Below are positions 11,807 through 26,591 of a DNA stretch of 64,000 nucleotides, in pieces. A program made the position numbers and the translations under genes. The DNA is from Cruorifilaria tuberocauda. Taxonomy: Eukaryota; Nematoda; Chromadorea; Rhabditida; Onchocercidae. The stretch is taken from the NCBI GenBank assembly GCA_013365365.1, contig JABVXU010000171.1, positions 1-64,000 on the forward strand, written 5' to 3'. Below the pieces are notes generated by a model. That model had not been told where the DNA came from and searched no databases. It saw only the letters and a program-made list of their open reading frames with translations. Each line of letters starts with the position of its first letter. Positions within the stretch are counted from its first letter, which is position 1.

Positions 11807-14800
11807 TGATGATGATGATTTAGAAGAAAAACATTATTAAATTTACATATTACGATCATTTTCTGCTTGATTGCTAGTTTTTAGCAATATATTTTTCTAT
11901 CCTTTTTTCTTTTTTTCTTTGAAAAATTTATAAGAAATTTTGAGATTTATTTTTCTAAAAAAGTAAAGTAAAACTTTTTTGTTATATTCAATTGACATAA
12001 TTAAGCATTTCGATGTCAAAAAAAGTTAAGAAAAAGAAATAGGATAATGTTTGGTTTGCTGCAGAAAATCAAAATTTTCTGACAATTCAATCATCAATTT
12101 ATCAATTATCGGTGCAACGTTATTTCCTTTTTTGAACGAAAAATATTCCAATGTTTTCCTTTAAAAATATTTATTGACATTTCAAATATGACATGAATTC
12201 TTTTTTTTTCGTTATCAATGTCTAATCACTAACTTTAACCGAAGGATTAGCTTGAATTTAGTTTAAAATTAAAAAATTTTAGCAAATGATTCTGAAATTT
12301 TTAAATCTAAACTTTAAAATAAAAACGAGAAATTTTGTAAAATTGCTTTTTCTCCATAATTATAAAATTAAGGGAATAAACATTAAATTAGATATAAAAA
12401 TTAGTAAATTAGAAATTAAATATTGAATTAGAGTAGAAATAGATATTAAAAAGATAATAGATAACTAGAGAACAATCTCAGTAATTTATAATTCAATCTT
12501 TAAATAAAATTTTTTTTCTTCAGGATTATTCCAGTATTTTTTTTCGGTTCCCCAATTTCCATGAACTTTTTCACACTTTATCATTTTTATTTCTTTCCCT
12601 CTTCTCTATCGAACGTATTTATTGTATTGGAAATTATTAGACTCATTTACTGAATAATGGAGTAATTGACTGACTATTGAAATGGCTAATAAATCATAAA
12701 TCAATGATGACCAATAGGTGGACAAAAGTGATGTCAAACAGATACAAAAGCAATGACCCTTAATGGAAGGATTTCTCTCGATCACTCAAATTACTATACG
12801 ATCAGATGAATATTTACCTATTAAGAACTTCCCCTTTACCTCTTTTCACTCAAAAAAGAAACCTTTTATTATCCATCCCGTTCTTTCTTTTCTCTATTCT
12901 TTGTGATTCTGAAATTCTAAGGTTCACTTCATCTCTTCCCCGCTTTCCCCGCTCTCCGGCTGATATATCCATCGTTTTTTGTAGTTCATATCAAATAAAA
13001 GATAAATTAAACCAAATAATTACTTATTTACCAATATATATATATTATATATTAGCAATATATGTATGTAATTGTCAAAGCATTTGGCAATTATTGTAAA
13101 TTTACACACGATCCATTAAAGCTTAAATGAGTTCTAGCTATAGTTTCCTAAAGTAGATTGCATTTTAGCATAATACGTAAAAAAGTAGCTAAGACGTCGA
13201 TCCCTCATGCTATCTTGTAAGAATGTGAAACAGTTTTTTTAAGTAACAGTATGAAATTTAGGTAACTCTGGTAAAACTTTTGCTCAAGAAACAATCATGA
13301 TTGTCAATGTATATTAATATAAATATTATTGTATGATTATTGGAACACATAAATAATAGTATTGTGTTACTAATCAAAAATGTTTATTGAAAAATTGAAT
13401 AAGAATTTGATTTTACGAAGTACACAAACCACATTCATTTTGTTAATCTTTGTCCTCTAAATTTAACTATCTTAATTAGCTAATATTTTTTTTCAGATAA
13501 ATGAATTTCATCGTATAAAAAGAAAACTGGTAGAGAAGAAAGACGAAACTGAATCGAAATCACAAAAATATATTCGTATTTCTTTATTTAAATATATAAG
13601 ATTAAATGATAAGTAATAATTGAGATAAAATTTTATTTAACCATTTAAGATTATTTATAACTTTTCCCGACCCTATAATTTCGCCAATTAAAGTTATTTT
13701 TGTCTGACAGTAAATACGAAGCTAAAATTTCTTTTGCAATTTCAACCATAAATAATTATTCGTTAACTGTAGAACTTATTTTTTAATAATAAAAATTATC
13801 ATTTGAATTTAATTGATCAATTCCTATCGTATCTTGATCAATGTACAAAAAAATAAATGAATGATGATTATTTCCATTTTTTGTTTAATTGTTTTTATAA
13901 CCGTGAAAATTCATGCATTACTCTTTTATCGTTTTTTTTCAATCGTAAATTTCCAAATTGAAAATTATAGAAGAATTCAAAAAATTTTTTTCAAATTCAA
14001 AATTTTTCCCAAATAAAAATTCAATTATAACTTCTACAATAGCTTATTTCATCGAGAAAAAAAAACAGTTTTCTTCTTGACTCAGTCAAAGTGACGAAAC
14101 CAAAGAAAAATATAATTTCTATTCAAATTAAATGAAGGAAAAAAAGTTAGAAAATTTTCATTTCTTTGCAAAAAAAGAAAAATTTGAACGAAATATCTAA
14201 AAATGAAATTTTAGAAGTTTTTTTACACAAATTTTGATAAATAAAAAAAATTTCCATAATTATTTTTAGCGAAAAAAAAAGAGAAATTCAATGTAAAAAA
14301 GGGTTAATAACAAAAGACGGAAATGAATTTCTTTCGTAACTTTAACTTTAACTTATTCAATTTGATTTTGTGCTTCCTCCTTTTTCCATTTCCTTAAAAG
14401 TAAGCCTTAAAATTCGACGACCAATTCCGCCTCTTATAATGCAAATTTAACGCTTCCTCTTATTCCATCAAACAGAATCACCGCAAAAATTACTCCGACA
14501 TGCTATTTATTTCTTCTTTCTTCATATTCAAGTTATTCACTCATTCATTCGATTCAGTTCAATCCATTTTTATGATTATTAAATTCTTTTTCGATCACTC
14601 TTTTCTGGAATTGAAATTTCGAATTAGCATTTATAGTATTTCATTATCAATATGTACATAATTGTTTACATTATTCTTTTTCTTTTTAAAATATTCTGTA
14701 TCTCTGTTCAATTTTAGAAATATTGCAAATTCTAATATCTATTATAATCATAATTTGAAAATTTTAAATTAAAAAAAAGATTTGGATAATTAAATATCTG

Positions 14801-15917
14801 CGATCTTTATAAATATAATTTATATTAATGATGCAAAGATCTGATTTTATTACAATGTATACGGAACACTTAAATATTGTAAACGGTCGAACTTATTTGA
14901 GCCTATTATGGAGTATGTACCGCTCCCGAATATTTTATTTTTCTAAAGTTCTTTTTTAATCGCTCTGATTGATATTATCTTATCAAAATTCCGATTATTC
15001 TTTATCCATATTAAACTCTTTTCTTTTCTACAATAATTATCATTATTCATTCATAATACTCGTTTGTTTATATATTTTGTAGCGTTTTGTAAGATTTTGA
15101 AATATTGAACTCTGACCTTACAGGCCTGTCATATCTATTCGGAATATTACATCTGCACATGTCTTTTTCCTTTCTTAAATTTTTGATATATATCGACTGA
15201 AATAACTCCTCTCTTATTATCGTTTATTTACCGCTGTAGGATTACTTAGAGTTCTAGAGTTAATCAGAATTTAATCCAGTTAGCAAACTATCAATAAATA
15301 TTACAAAAATAATTTTTCGATATGTAACGATTGAAGTAACTCGTTTGTTAAAGTTCTTTTGTTGAATATATTAGAGATTGATTCCTTTTTTGTGCATTAT
15401 CAATATCAGCATAAATTATCTAATAGGAATCAAAAAACGAAATTTATTTCTTTAAAATAGGATAGGGACTTATTATTAGCTTTTAAGTATATTCCTGAAA
15501 CTTTCACGATTAAGTCGGACTGGCATGATGCCAGCATCAAGCAAACATATTATAATCGTTATCGATCAATTCGGATCAGTTATTTTAAATGTTAAATGAA
15601 GATGGAACGAATTCTTGATTGCGGTTAATTTCAAACTTTAACAATTGGATTAATAATAAGGTGTATTGGAAGTGTTAAATCGATTTTATCAATCAAGGAA
15701 TCAATAAATTCGGTAATCACGATTCGGTAATCACGTGAATTCACTAAATTTTGAAACATCCGATCGATAACATTGAATAGTGGCATAATAAAAATTACGG
15801 AAAATATGCCCTCTTTCAGTCATATATTTCGTTTTAAAGAAAAACGTGGGAAACAGACTGATAAATGTTGCTAATTTGATATCGTGCTAGCAAATAGTAA
15901 AAGTGATAAAAATCTCG

Positions 15918-16343
15918 TTACCTTATCTTTCCCATCCTCCCTCCCACGCCTTCACGTCCCATCCTCCGTCTCACGTCTTCACCTTCTATCCTCCGTCTTA
16001 CTCCTTCACGTCTATCCACCCACACCTTTTTGTGTTTTAGCTGACAAAAAACGAGACGGTAAAAGCGCCGGATACGGTCATAGATTATGCGTGTGATAAT
16101 TGGGTGTGGCTTATAGGGAGTATAGGCATATGGATGATGAATGTGTAGTAGACCACACCCCAACTTTATAACAGAACTATTCCTACCCGCCTTCCTTCCT
16201 TCATCCGTTTTGTTGCAGTGAACCGGAAAGTAGGAGGAGAGGACAGTCGTACCGGATAACCAACAAGACGGACAACACGCCATTCCTCCTCCTCTTCCTC
16301 CTCCCTTTCGAGGCGTGTCAGACGTGTCTTCTACCTCATTCAC
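15918..16343 (-). other. G+C-rich island with a 141-codon open frame
   Basis: The longest uninterrupted frame of the window runs on the minus strand here. Its C-terminal third is Arg/Gly-rich and repetitive because the underlying DNA is a 27-bp tandem repeat (nine codons per unit). The N-terminal part holds GGGRGGG from a polypurine stretch and a Cys-containing segment (MACCPSCWLSG). No known domain was seen, and no splice or trans-splice context supports it. The frame may be open only because the DNA is poor in stop codons. It could equally be a regulatory or promoter-like island. Confidence 0.3.
15933..16020. repeat. 27-bp minisatellite, three copies
   Basis: Units start at 15933, 15960 and 15987, with a partial fourth near 16013. 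A unit resembles catcctccgtctcacgtctt followed by a c-rich tail ending in cacgtc. The wording resembles the 50-bp repeat at 18107-18394 (tccgg..ctctcacgt..ccttcacg), suggesting a shared origin. Confidence 0.7.
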
Positions 16344-18106
16344 ACCGTTTTACTGCTGCTCACTTCATGTCATCATTTCATATTTTTCTAAGCTTTAATG
16401 TTCGGTATTATTGCAGAATGTAGAATAGTGTTCCGGTTTTGGATCAGACTTTCCGGATAATTTTTGAGATGCATAAAATAGATGTATTTTAGTTTGTATT
16501 TTATGGCAATGCAAGCTGAGATTGCAGTATGACTTCGTATCATTTCTATGCTTAATAATACATCGAATGTATTTAATAATTATCGGAAATTCGTTGATTA
16601 CATCAGTAATTTCTTCAATTCGAATTTCAAGTATTTCAGTATTTCTGTATTTTAATGATATGAATACAATGTATAATTCATTTTTGCAAATAAGATAGTT
16701 ATTTTAAAAAAAAAATCCATTTGATAAAATGAAAATTCAATAATACGAAAATTCGATGAATTGAAAATTTTATCGTTGTTTGATTTTATTCAATTCTAAT
16801 CATAACCTGTTTTACATTTTCAAGTATCAAATATTACTTGTCAATAAGAATCGTTATTGATAAGTGGTTTCCTTTTCAAACTTTTTTTTCTCATTTACTT
16901 TTTTTCTCTCCTTCTCAACTTCCCTCTCTCTCTCTCTCTCCCTCCTTTTCTCAATCCGTATAATTATTTTATCAGTTAAAAAAAAAGAAACTAACTAATC
17001 AAACCAAAAAATATTTCGTTTGCTTATTCGTTCACTTTTTGATTTTTTGTTTTTGATTAAGTTTGATTAGTTTTGATTTTTCTTTTGTACCTTAAAAGTA
17101 CAATCCTTCATAAGTAAAGTAAAATGAAATAAAGTAAAAGTGAGGAGAAAGAGAAGGTATTACTACTCATTTGACAATGTTTCGAAATTTTTTTAATGAA
17201 AAATGTCTTCTTGAATTTTTATAATGAATAAAGGAAATAATTTAAGAAATGATATGAAGGAGAGAGGGGAGAGAAAGAAAGAGAGGGAGAGGGAGAGGGA
17301 GAGAGGGAGAAAGAAAATTGATGACAAAGAGAAAATTTTTAAAGATTCAATGGTAACCTGTTGTTATATTCTTTTGTTCACACTTTTTTTATTTCTTTCT
17401 TCCTTTTTTTCATTTCATTCAATTTAACATAAAAGCAGGTTTCATCGCTTATGAATTTATTTCATTCTCATAATTTCAAATGTTCCCTCTCTCTTCCCCT
17501 CTCTCTCTCCCTCTCTCCGTCGCTTTCTTCCTTCTATTATTCACCCTATCATTTTCCCCTTCATCAATTATGTATTTATTTCATTTCTTCACTTTTATTT
17601 GCATCCTTTACCATTATGTTTACTTAGGTAAAAAGTTCACGTTGGTATTATTTTTATTATCCGTGCAAAATTTTGCTCTTTCTTTTTTTTCTTTTCTCTT
17701 TATTTTATTTTATTCATTGAATAACAATGATAATTAATTAATTACTGTTAAAAAAGGGAAATGCTAATTAATCAAAGAGAATAATTTGGTCATATTAATT
17801 AACCTTGAAAATATCAACAGTTATTAGAGAAATATGAAGGGCAGAGATCGGAAAGATACGGTAGTTGTTGTTATTCCTATAGTTTAAAAAGTTTGAATAA
17901 TTGATCAATTAAATTTTAAATTTAAAAAATTTCAATTCATTCATTTATTCAATTCATTATTTATTCACATTTGAAATCGTCATATTGTCACTTGAATTCG
18001 AATATGTCTTTTTAATTACCTTCACTTCATCTATCCCATTTTTTTCAAATCGTTTTACCTTTTTCTTTTCTTCCTCATCTCTTCTCATTCCTCTCTTTCG
18101 TTGTCC

Positions 18107-18394
18107 ACTCCCCCGCTTATCCCGTCCATTCACGATCATAAAACGAAATTCTCCTTTACTCCCACACTTTTCCTGTCCGTTCACGATCATTAGACAAAGT
18201 CCTCCCCCGCTTTCCCTGTCTATTCAGAATCATTAAACGAAATCCTCCTTTACTCCCACGCTTTTCCTGTTCGTTCACGATCATTAAACGACTCCTCCGG
18301 TACTCTCACGTTTTCCCCGTCCCTTCACGATTCATTAATTAGGATTTTCCATTACTCCCTTGCCTTCTCCGTCTATTCGTGATCGTTAAACGGC
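18107..18394. repeat. Degenerate 50-bp minisatellite, six copies
   Basis: Units begin with a ctccc-type string near 18108, 18159, 18203, 18253, 18303 and 18355 (spacings 51, 44, 50, 50 and 52). Each has a pyrimidine-rich left half and a right half with the core TTCACGATCATTAAACG, best kept at 18274-18290. The core is better conserved than the rest. The block is G+C-richer than its surroundings. No mobile-element ends were seen. Confidence 0.8.
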
Positions 18395-18509
18395 GACAAT
18401 GATTCAATCAATGTATGTTTAATTTGAAGAGAAGTTACTTTAATATGATATGATCAGTTATTCGTTCCAATCAATCCAACTTGTTCAATAATTATTAGCG
18501 TATTATCAT

Positions 18510-18650
18510 TTTTGATTATTATTATTACTGCCACCATTACTATTACTACTTTCTTTATAAGTTTATTGTTATTATTATTCCTATAGCATTATTATTATCA
18601 TTGTTACTGGTAGCATTATTATTATTGTTATTTATAATTACGAGCCTTAT
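18510..18650. repeat. Degenerate ATT/ACT triplet tract
   Basis: Three-base periodic sequence of ATT, ACT, ACC and GTT triplets with interruptions. A similar tract follows at 19525-19660. No conserved open frame. Confidence 0.65.
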
Positions 18651-19524
18651 TATTGATATGATGAAACTCTTTATATCTCCGATAAGGATATCATTATTCA
18701 TGGATTAATTAGTCAAGTAAAACTTTGAGTAATTATTACTTAACCGTTCAAAATGTATATTATAGTAATCGTTTGTTTATAATGATATTGTCATTAAATG
18801 ATCTCAGTTATTCATTTTATTTCTATTTAATTAATATTACCTGAAATGGGTGAGAAGGAGAGTATTTACATCTTATGCCACACAAAAATGTTTCTTTATT
18901 CATTAGAACGAAAATTGTTGACATATTTAATTAATTAGTTCATTTCTACGTAGACGTACGTTTATATACGTAAGTGGGTGTGTGCGCGGGCATGATCATG
19001 TATTCTTAAAATAAATTAAGAACAAAATCATGGATTAAGCCAGCATAACACAATACCCCCATTTATTTTCCCCGCGACAAAGCGGTGGACGGGAGAGCGG
19101 GGGAGCGGAGGGAAAGGATGAAAGGGAAAGAGAAGAAGAAAGAGGGAGAAAAAAAGTATGCTAAGCAATGATATTATACCTTTGAATCTTCTTTTCTTTT
19201 TTCATTGCTTAAGAACCGTAAAAAAAGAAAAAAAATTATTTTCTTCCCTTTTTCCCTCTCTCTCTCCCTCTCTCTTTCTCTTTCTTTCAATCTTTTTTTC
19301 CTTTTCGCACCCTATTGAAATGCAAATTAACGAAACATTACGCTCCATTTTCAACAAATACAACGTCCTCCTTCCTCTCCTATCCTTACTAATACTTTAA
19401 TCTCATCGTCTTTCCATCTTCTCTCTCACCTCCTCTCTCTCCCCTCTCTCTCTCTCCCTCTCCAAATCATTCCATCATTCTTTCATACTTCATTCATTCT
19501 TTTCCATCTTGTAATTGTTCTATT

Positions 19525-19660
19525 TATCAATGTTATTACTGTTATTGTTATAGCTATTGCTATTACTATTACTATTACTATAATTATTGTCATCGCTATC
19601 ATTGTACTATTATTGCTATGATTATTGTTATTATTATTTGTTGACATTATTTTGTCAAGT
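19525..19660. repeat. Degenerate TTA/CTA/TTG triplet tract
   Basis: Three-base periodic sequence of the same type as 18510-18650, including four to five consecutive CTATTA-type units near 19559-19580. Stops interrupt the frames. Confidence 0.65.
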
Positions 19661-19718
19661 TTTGCACTTCTTGTACCATTTCCTTGTATTATATTAATAA
19701 AATAATGAGTGAAATAAG

Positions 19719-19753
<35 letters not shown>

Positions 19754-20814
19754 TTAATGATGGAATGAATATTTAGAGAAGAGGATGTGATATGATTTAG
19801 TGGTGATTGTATTTTAATTTATTTCAATTTTGACATATTTGTGGAAAAGAAATGTAAACTTATCATTATTTGACATAGCTTTGTATACTTTACTGTACAC
19901 TTTACTGTGCTTTATTGTTTTCTTCTTTTCTTGTTTACTATTTTTTTTAAAGTATATTGATTGATATGAATCAAATTTGTTAAATGATTAGAAGTTTATT
20001 TGAATTTATATGGAATATGATTTAAAAAAAGACTGATCAGTTGAATCGTTTTTCAAGAGATAGTAATTTAAGATGAACTGAAAAAGTTGTTTACTTTTTT
20101 CTCTTCTTTAAATTTATCATTTATTTGTTAGCTGTTATTATGGAAGAAAGTTTTAAGTATCTGATAAACATTCTTAGTGATTATTCATAAAATACAAATC
20201 ATTGATTTCATTATTTGAAATTTCATTTGATGAAAGTGATCATTCATTCTTAATTTCATCATATCTTATTGTTAAAGAAAATGATTGTAAACATTAAATA
20301 AGTTATTAAGTGATTAGAAATGCGATAAATACTTAATTTTATTTCAGATATATCTTCATGTTATGAATTAAACAATCATTATCTCATTGAATTACAATTA
20401 CTCTTGTCATTTTATGATTGTATAAATTGACAGGACGACATTATTTCTCGTTGAAATCATTGTTTTCTTTTCTTACCTTTTCTGCTCAGATACAATCATA
20501 TCACAATTGACATTCAAAAAAATCATTTTTGCAACAAAGAGGACGGGGACAGATGACGAATTGAAGAGTTTATGATGACGACTCCTTCCTTCCTCTTAAT
20601 CATTTCTTATCTTATAAATACACGTACACGTCTCTCTCTCCCTCCCTCTCTCTCTTTATGTGTGTTTTTCTGAAAATTTTTAATTGAAAAATAGATATTG
20701 AATAAATTAAATATAAGTGTATGCAACAGACACGCACGTATACACGTCCTTGTCTGTTACTGTTTGTCTGTGTGTATACGTGTTTTTCTTTTTTCCCTTA
20801 AAACTTTTAATTGA

Positions 20815-21099
20815 TTTTTATTAACAGTTAACTATACAAAATATACTAAAGAATCATAACTTAAAAACCTAACGTACTTAAAACGAGTATGTTTATTATA
20901 CTAAAAACTAGAAGTGTATAAAAAATCTTAACGAACGCAAGTCGAATATAATAAAATTATAATAATATAAACACAACAACTTATAAAAAATAAAAAGTAT
21001 GCTAATTAAATATGAAATAACTAATATAAATAAATACGTTTAAAACAACTTAAGTAATTTATTAAATATTAAATTCAATTCCGAAGTATCCATTTTTTA
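20815..21099. mobile_element. Probable insertion inside a repeat unit
   Basis: Compared with the other three units, the second copy of the 114-120 bp repeat stops after ttttaattga at 20814 and resumes with tagatgttgaataa at about 21099. The intervening 285 bases are A-rich on the plus strand and lack G+C-rich motifs. Clear terminal inverted repeats or a target-site duplication were not seen, so this may be a short non-autonomous element or other inserted DNA. The boundaries are approximate. Confidence 0.35.
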
Positions 21100-21126
21100 T
21101 AGATGTTGAATAATGCATGTAACAGA

Positions 21127-21189
21127 TGTATACGTGCGTGTCTGTTACATACATTTGATAAATATATGTAACAGACACGCACGTATGCA
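21127..21189. repeat. Near-perfect 25-bp inverted repeat
   Basis: Arms 21127-21151 and 21165-21189 are complementary with one mismatch and a 13-base spacer. The inner 20 bases, including atgtaacagacacgcacgta on the right arm, pair perfectly. It arises from two oppositely oriented copies of the core of the tandem repeat. It could form a hairpin in RNA or a cruciform in DNA. Confidence 0.8.
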
Positions 21190-21427
21190 CGTCACTGTCT
21201 GTCTTCCTGTATATTTGTGTTTTTCTTTTTTATTCTTCAAGTTTTTAATTGAAAAATAGATATTGAATAAATTAAATATATATACGTAACAGACACGCAC
21301 GTAAGACGTCTCTTCTCTCACTGTTTTTATGTGTTTTTATTTTTTTCTTAAAATTTTTAATTGAAAAATAAATGTTGAATAAATTAAACATATATAGCAC
21401 TTGAAAATATGAAAACATTCCATTTCT

Positions 21428-21497
21428 AGTTGGATGAATGAATGAATGATTGATTGATTGAATGATTGAATGGATGATTGGATGAATGAATGAATGA
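21428..21497. repeat. (GAAT/GATT)n tetranucleotide tract
   Basis: Mixed GAAT, GATT and GGAT units over about 70 bases. Confidence 0.85.
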
Positions 21498-23302
21498 CTA
21501 AATTGGTTGTTTGAGAATGAAATACATTTTTAATATGATCCTCTTTTGTTATATCATTCTACTTTACTTGTCATCATCAATTCTGAAGTATTTATCAATT
21601 TTGATATGAAAAAAGAAATGTCAGTGATGATGAATGAGAAATCATACCTTTGTTTTCTTTTCTTTAATTTAAATGTGCGACAAATATTTGAATAAAACAT
21701 TTTTACTAATATTTTACTCGACATTAACTCTTAATTAAAGTAAAAAATAATGCTAATTTATTATTTGTTTTATTTCTATTTCATATGAATAAGGCAATGA
21801 GCAATAACAATTATTTTTCATTTTATTAAATGAATCATCGATATTATGTTGGATATAACTTAAATTTTTAATTTTACCTTTTATTAATTTCCATTCATTT
21901 CCTTCCTTTACTGTTCATTTCTCGCTTTTTTCACCTTTTCTCATTGCACTTATTCTATTCATCTCAATTTCCTTCTTATTTCGAAATTTATTATTAATTT
22001 TGTGTGATTGTAAAGTAAAGAGAGAGAGAGAGGGAGAGAAAATAAAAGAAGTAATGGATGTTTCTTTTGTGAACAATGGGAAAATCATCAATGATAAGTA
22101 GAAGAGAATAGTTATCATTTTTCTTTTTTTCTGTTTTTACAAAAAGGAGAGATTTTTCAGAGGGAATGAATGATAGAAAGAAAGAGAAAATGAGGCAGTG
22201 ATTGGAAGAAGGATGAAGAATAAATGGTTAAGGTAGGTGGATGGATAGGTAAGTAAACAGGTAAATGGGCAGGTAGATAGAGAGAGAGATGGGATGGTTG
22301 CGCTTCATTACACATCCAAATTTCAATTCATTCAAACTTATGACACACACAGACACACACATACAAATAACATACAATTCCTTTCTCAAATAAATAAAAC
22401 ACTCATCATTTTTCCTCACTTTGAATAGTTGTATTGAAGGGACACTAATTCTGCTTCTTCTAATCATCTCTTATCGATTGATAACATTTACTTGGAGAAA
22501 AAGAATTCGTAGTAAGTTTAGTGATAGGATAGGTTTCAGAGTTTATTTTAATCATTCCCTTTTCTCCCTTCTAGTTAAATATATTTTTCATTTCTATTTT
22601 AAATCTTTTGAAAATTACTAGTCAATGTTTGTAAATGATTTAATTAAGTATGAAAATATATTAAATATAATTTTCAATTCTCAATCAGTCGTTAGATATG
22701 TAAATGATTCAAGTGTGAATGTATATGAATTGTAATGTTTTCATCGATTTCATATTTCTTTATTACCATTTTTTGAAAATTTTATTTAAAAAAATTTTTT
22801 TAAACCAAATTATCACTCCATTTTCTCATTTCAATTAATATTTAATTAATATGAAAATATTTTATAATTATTATACTTTTATAATATTTGTAAATTGCAA
22901 ACTTTTCAAAAATAAAAAAATTTTTTTTTAATTTTTGATAGTTTCCATATCCTTATATCTAAATGATTAAAAGAATATTTATTTAAATATTTCAAAAAAA
23001 AAAACGATTGGAATGCATTTTCTATACTTTCTCTATTATCTATATCATACTCTGATAATAATTTTGATAAGATTAATTACGATTTTCTCACTATAGAATT
23101 ATGATAATTTTCGTTATCTTAATTTCCTTCCCATCAATCTGTAAATAATAATGCGAATTAAGCTCATTTGACATATACATTGATAATTGTCAGCTATTCT
23201 CATCACTATAATCATTTTTTGGTTGCATACTTCTTCACGCAACTAATAATGATTGAATAATGGAAGTTGCCATAAGTGTTCTCCATTATATTCCATCAAT
23301 TT

Positions 23303-23372
23303 CTGTCATTGTCATTGTCATTGCTATTGTTATTGTTATTGTCATTGCCGTTGTCATTGTCACTATCATTGT
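23303..23372. repeat. (TTGTCA)n-type hexamer tract
   Basis: Runs of ttgtca with variants ttgcta, ttgtta and ttgccg, about eleven units. It is the first of four simple-sequence tracts packed in the 900 bases before the Sox gene. Confidence 0.8.
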
Positions 23373-23404
23373 AGCCAATTGTACATTTTTATAATTCTTT
23401 CTTC

Positions 23405-23503
23405 TCATCTTCATTGTTAATCATCCTCATCCTCATCTTCATCCTCATAGTCATTCATTGTCATCATCATCATCATCATCACTGTCACATCATCATCAAT
23501 CAT
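23405..23503. repeat. (TCATCC/TCA)n tract
   Basis: TCATCC and TCA units, including a pure run of TCA at 23461-23480. Confidence 0.8.
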
Positions 23504-23583
23504 TAACCGATCGAATCCGTTGAACTATATAGATAGACCCATTGTACTCCATTTTGTAGCAATATTTTCTTTTCACATATATT

Positions 23584-23585
<2 letters not shown>

Positions 23586-23657
<72 letters not shown>

Positions 23658-23685
23658 TGTGTGTATGTGGGTGTGTGTGTGTGTG
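23586..23685. repeat. (TG)n microsatellite, about 50 units
   Basis: Nearly uninterrupted TG dinucleotides over 100 bases with a few GGG and TATG interruptions near the right end. Long TG runs can adopt Z-DNA and are often length-polymorphic. It lies about 500 bases upstream of the Sox start codon. Confidence 0.95.
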
Positions 23686-23820
23686 ATTATCATTATCGAT
23701 GCTATCACTAAGAAAGCTAAAAATTTTGTTGTCGTTTTGTCACTTTTTTGAGATTTCCTTTCATTCCTTTTAAGTGTCATTTTGACGATTTTTCATAATG
23801 TTGAAAGATATTTACATTTT

Positions 23821-23842
23821 CCCCCTTCTCTCTCCCCCTCCC

Positions 23843-23877
<35 letters not shown>

Positions 23878-23890
23878 GTCTCCCTCCTTC
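23821..23890. repeat. (CT)n polypyrimidine tract
   Basis: About 70 bases of C and T with long CT runs, 300 bases upstream of the Sox start codon. Mirror-like polypyrimidine tracts of this kind can form triplex DNA. Confidence 0.9.
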
Positions 23891-24175
23891 TCTTCTTTTT
23901 CTGTTTTTTATTCATAATTTAATTGTATATGAATGTATAACCTATATGATATTATCGGATTATTTATTATTAAACAAAAAAAAGAGAGAAAGAAGGATAC
24001 GTTGTTGACGAAATATAATGTGACCAAATTATCAAAACTGTTTCGATCATATCAAATGTTATCAATATTTCACTTCAAAAAGACTATTGTAATTCAGGAA
24101 GAGAAGAGAAAGAAAAGGAACGAAATAGAGTGGTGATAAAGTTGAGGATTACTTTCAATAAAATCATCGAGGACT

Positions 24176-24184
24176 TCTTATCAG
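24176..24184 (+). other. Probable trans-splice acceptor for the Sox gene
   Basis: The string ctTCTTATCAG ends at 24184, 19 bases before the ATG at 24204, with no open upstream exon in frame. This is the expected arrangement of a nematode spliced-leader acceptor. A cis-spliced 5' non-coding exon further upstream is the alternative. Confidence 0.5.
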
Positions 24185-24203
24185 TTATCATACTAAAATC
24201 CTA

Positions 24204-26428
<2,225 letters not shown>

Positions 26429-26585
26429 TTTTGACGTACGTTTTTTTTCTTTTAAACATAAAATGTGATGTTTAATTTATTTTTACCATAAATTTTATTC
26501 AAAAAAAAAGAAGGAGGATTATCTCACATTTCCATTATCACGTAATTATTTTAATTTTTTCTTATTATTGGCATTTTTAGATATC

Positions 26586-26591
26586 AATAAA
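26586..26591 (+). terminator. Candidate polyadenylation signal of the Sox gene
   Basis: AATAAA 158 bases after the stop codon. A second copy lies at 26772-26777. Which one is used cannot be told from sequence. Confidence 0.45.

Larger units (their letters stand above)
20661..21395. repeat. Tandem 114-120 bp repeat, four copies, one interrupted
   Basis: Units start with tgtgtttttc or a variant at 20661, 20781, 21216 and 21330. Each unit contains tttttaattgaaaaatag, then gatattgaataaattaaa, and then (in most copies) gtaacagacacgcacgta. The second unit is broken by about 285 bases of unrelated AT-rich sequence, so the array is split into two pairs. The G+C-rich core at 20722-20741 recurs at 21168-21185 and 21286-21303, and in inverted orientation at 21131-21149. 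Confidence 0.75.
11807..24182. other. AT-rich gene desert upstream of the Sox gene
   Basis: No gene was recognised on either strand. The region is dense in purine/pyrimidine tracts (for example 16921-16943, 17265-17312, 17488-17520, 19721-19749), degenerate triplet tracts, and three minisatellite blocks listed separately. A G+C-rich island lies at 15918-16343. A 15-bp palindrome (ctggcat, g, atgccag) sits at 15520-15534. The plus-strand 97-codon frame at 12806 is low-complexity and unlikely to be coding. Confidence 0.55.

Noticed and set aside
12806..13099. 97-codon plus-strand frame
   Set aside because: Low-complexity Leu/Pro/Phe/Ser from a pyrimidine-rich stretch, then AT dinucleotide sequence.
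14439..14446. Octamer ATGCAAAT as a POU/Sox partner site
   Set aside because: The same or near-same octamer occurs several times by chance in this AT-rich window; nothing sets this copy apart.
23520..23780. Open frames of Val/Cys and Thr/His across the TG run
   Set aside because: Any long dinucleotide repeat gives such frames; no coding evidence.
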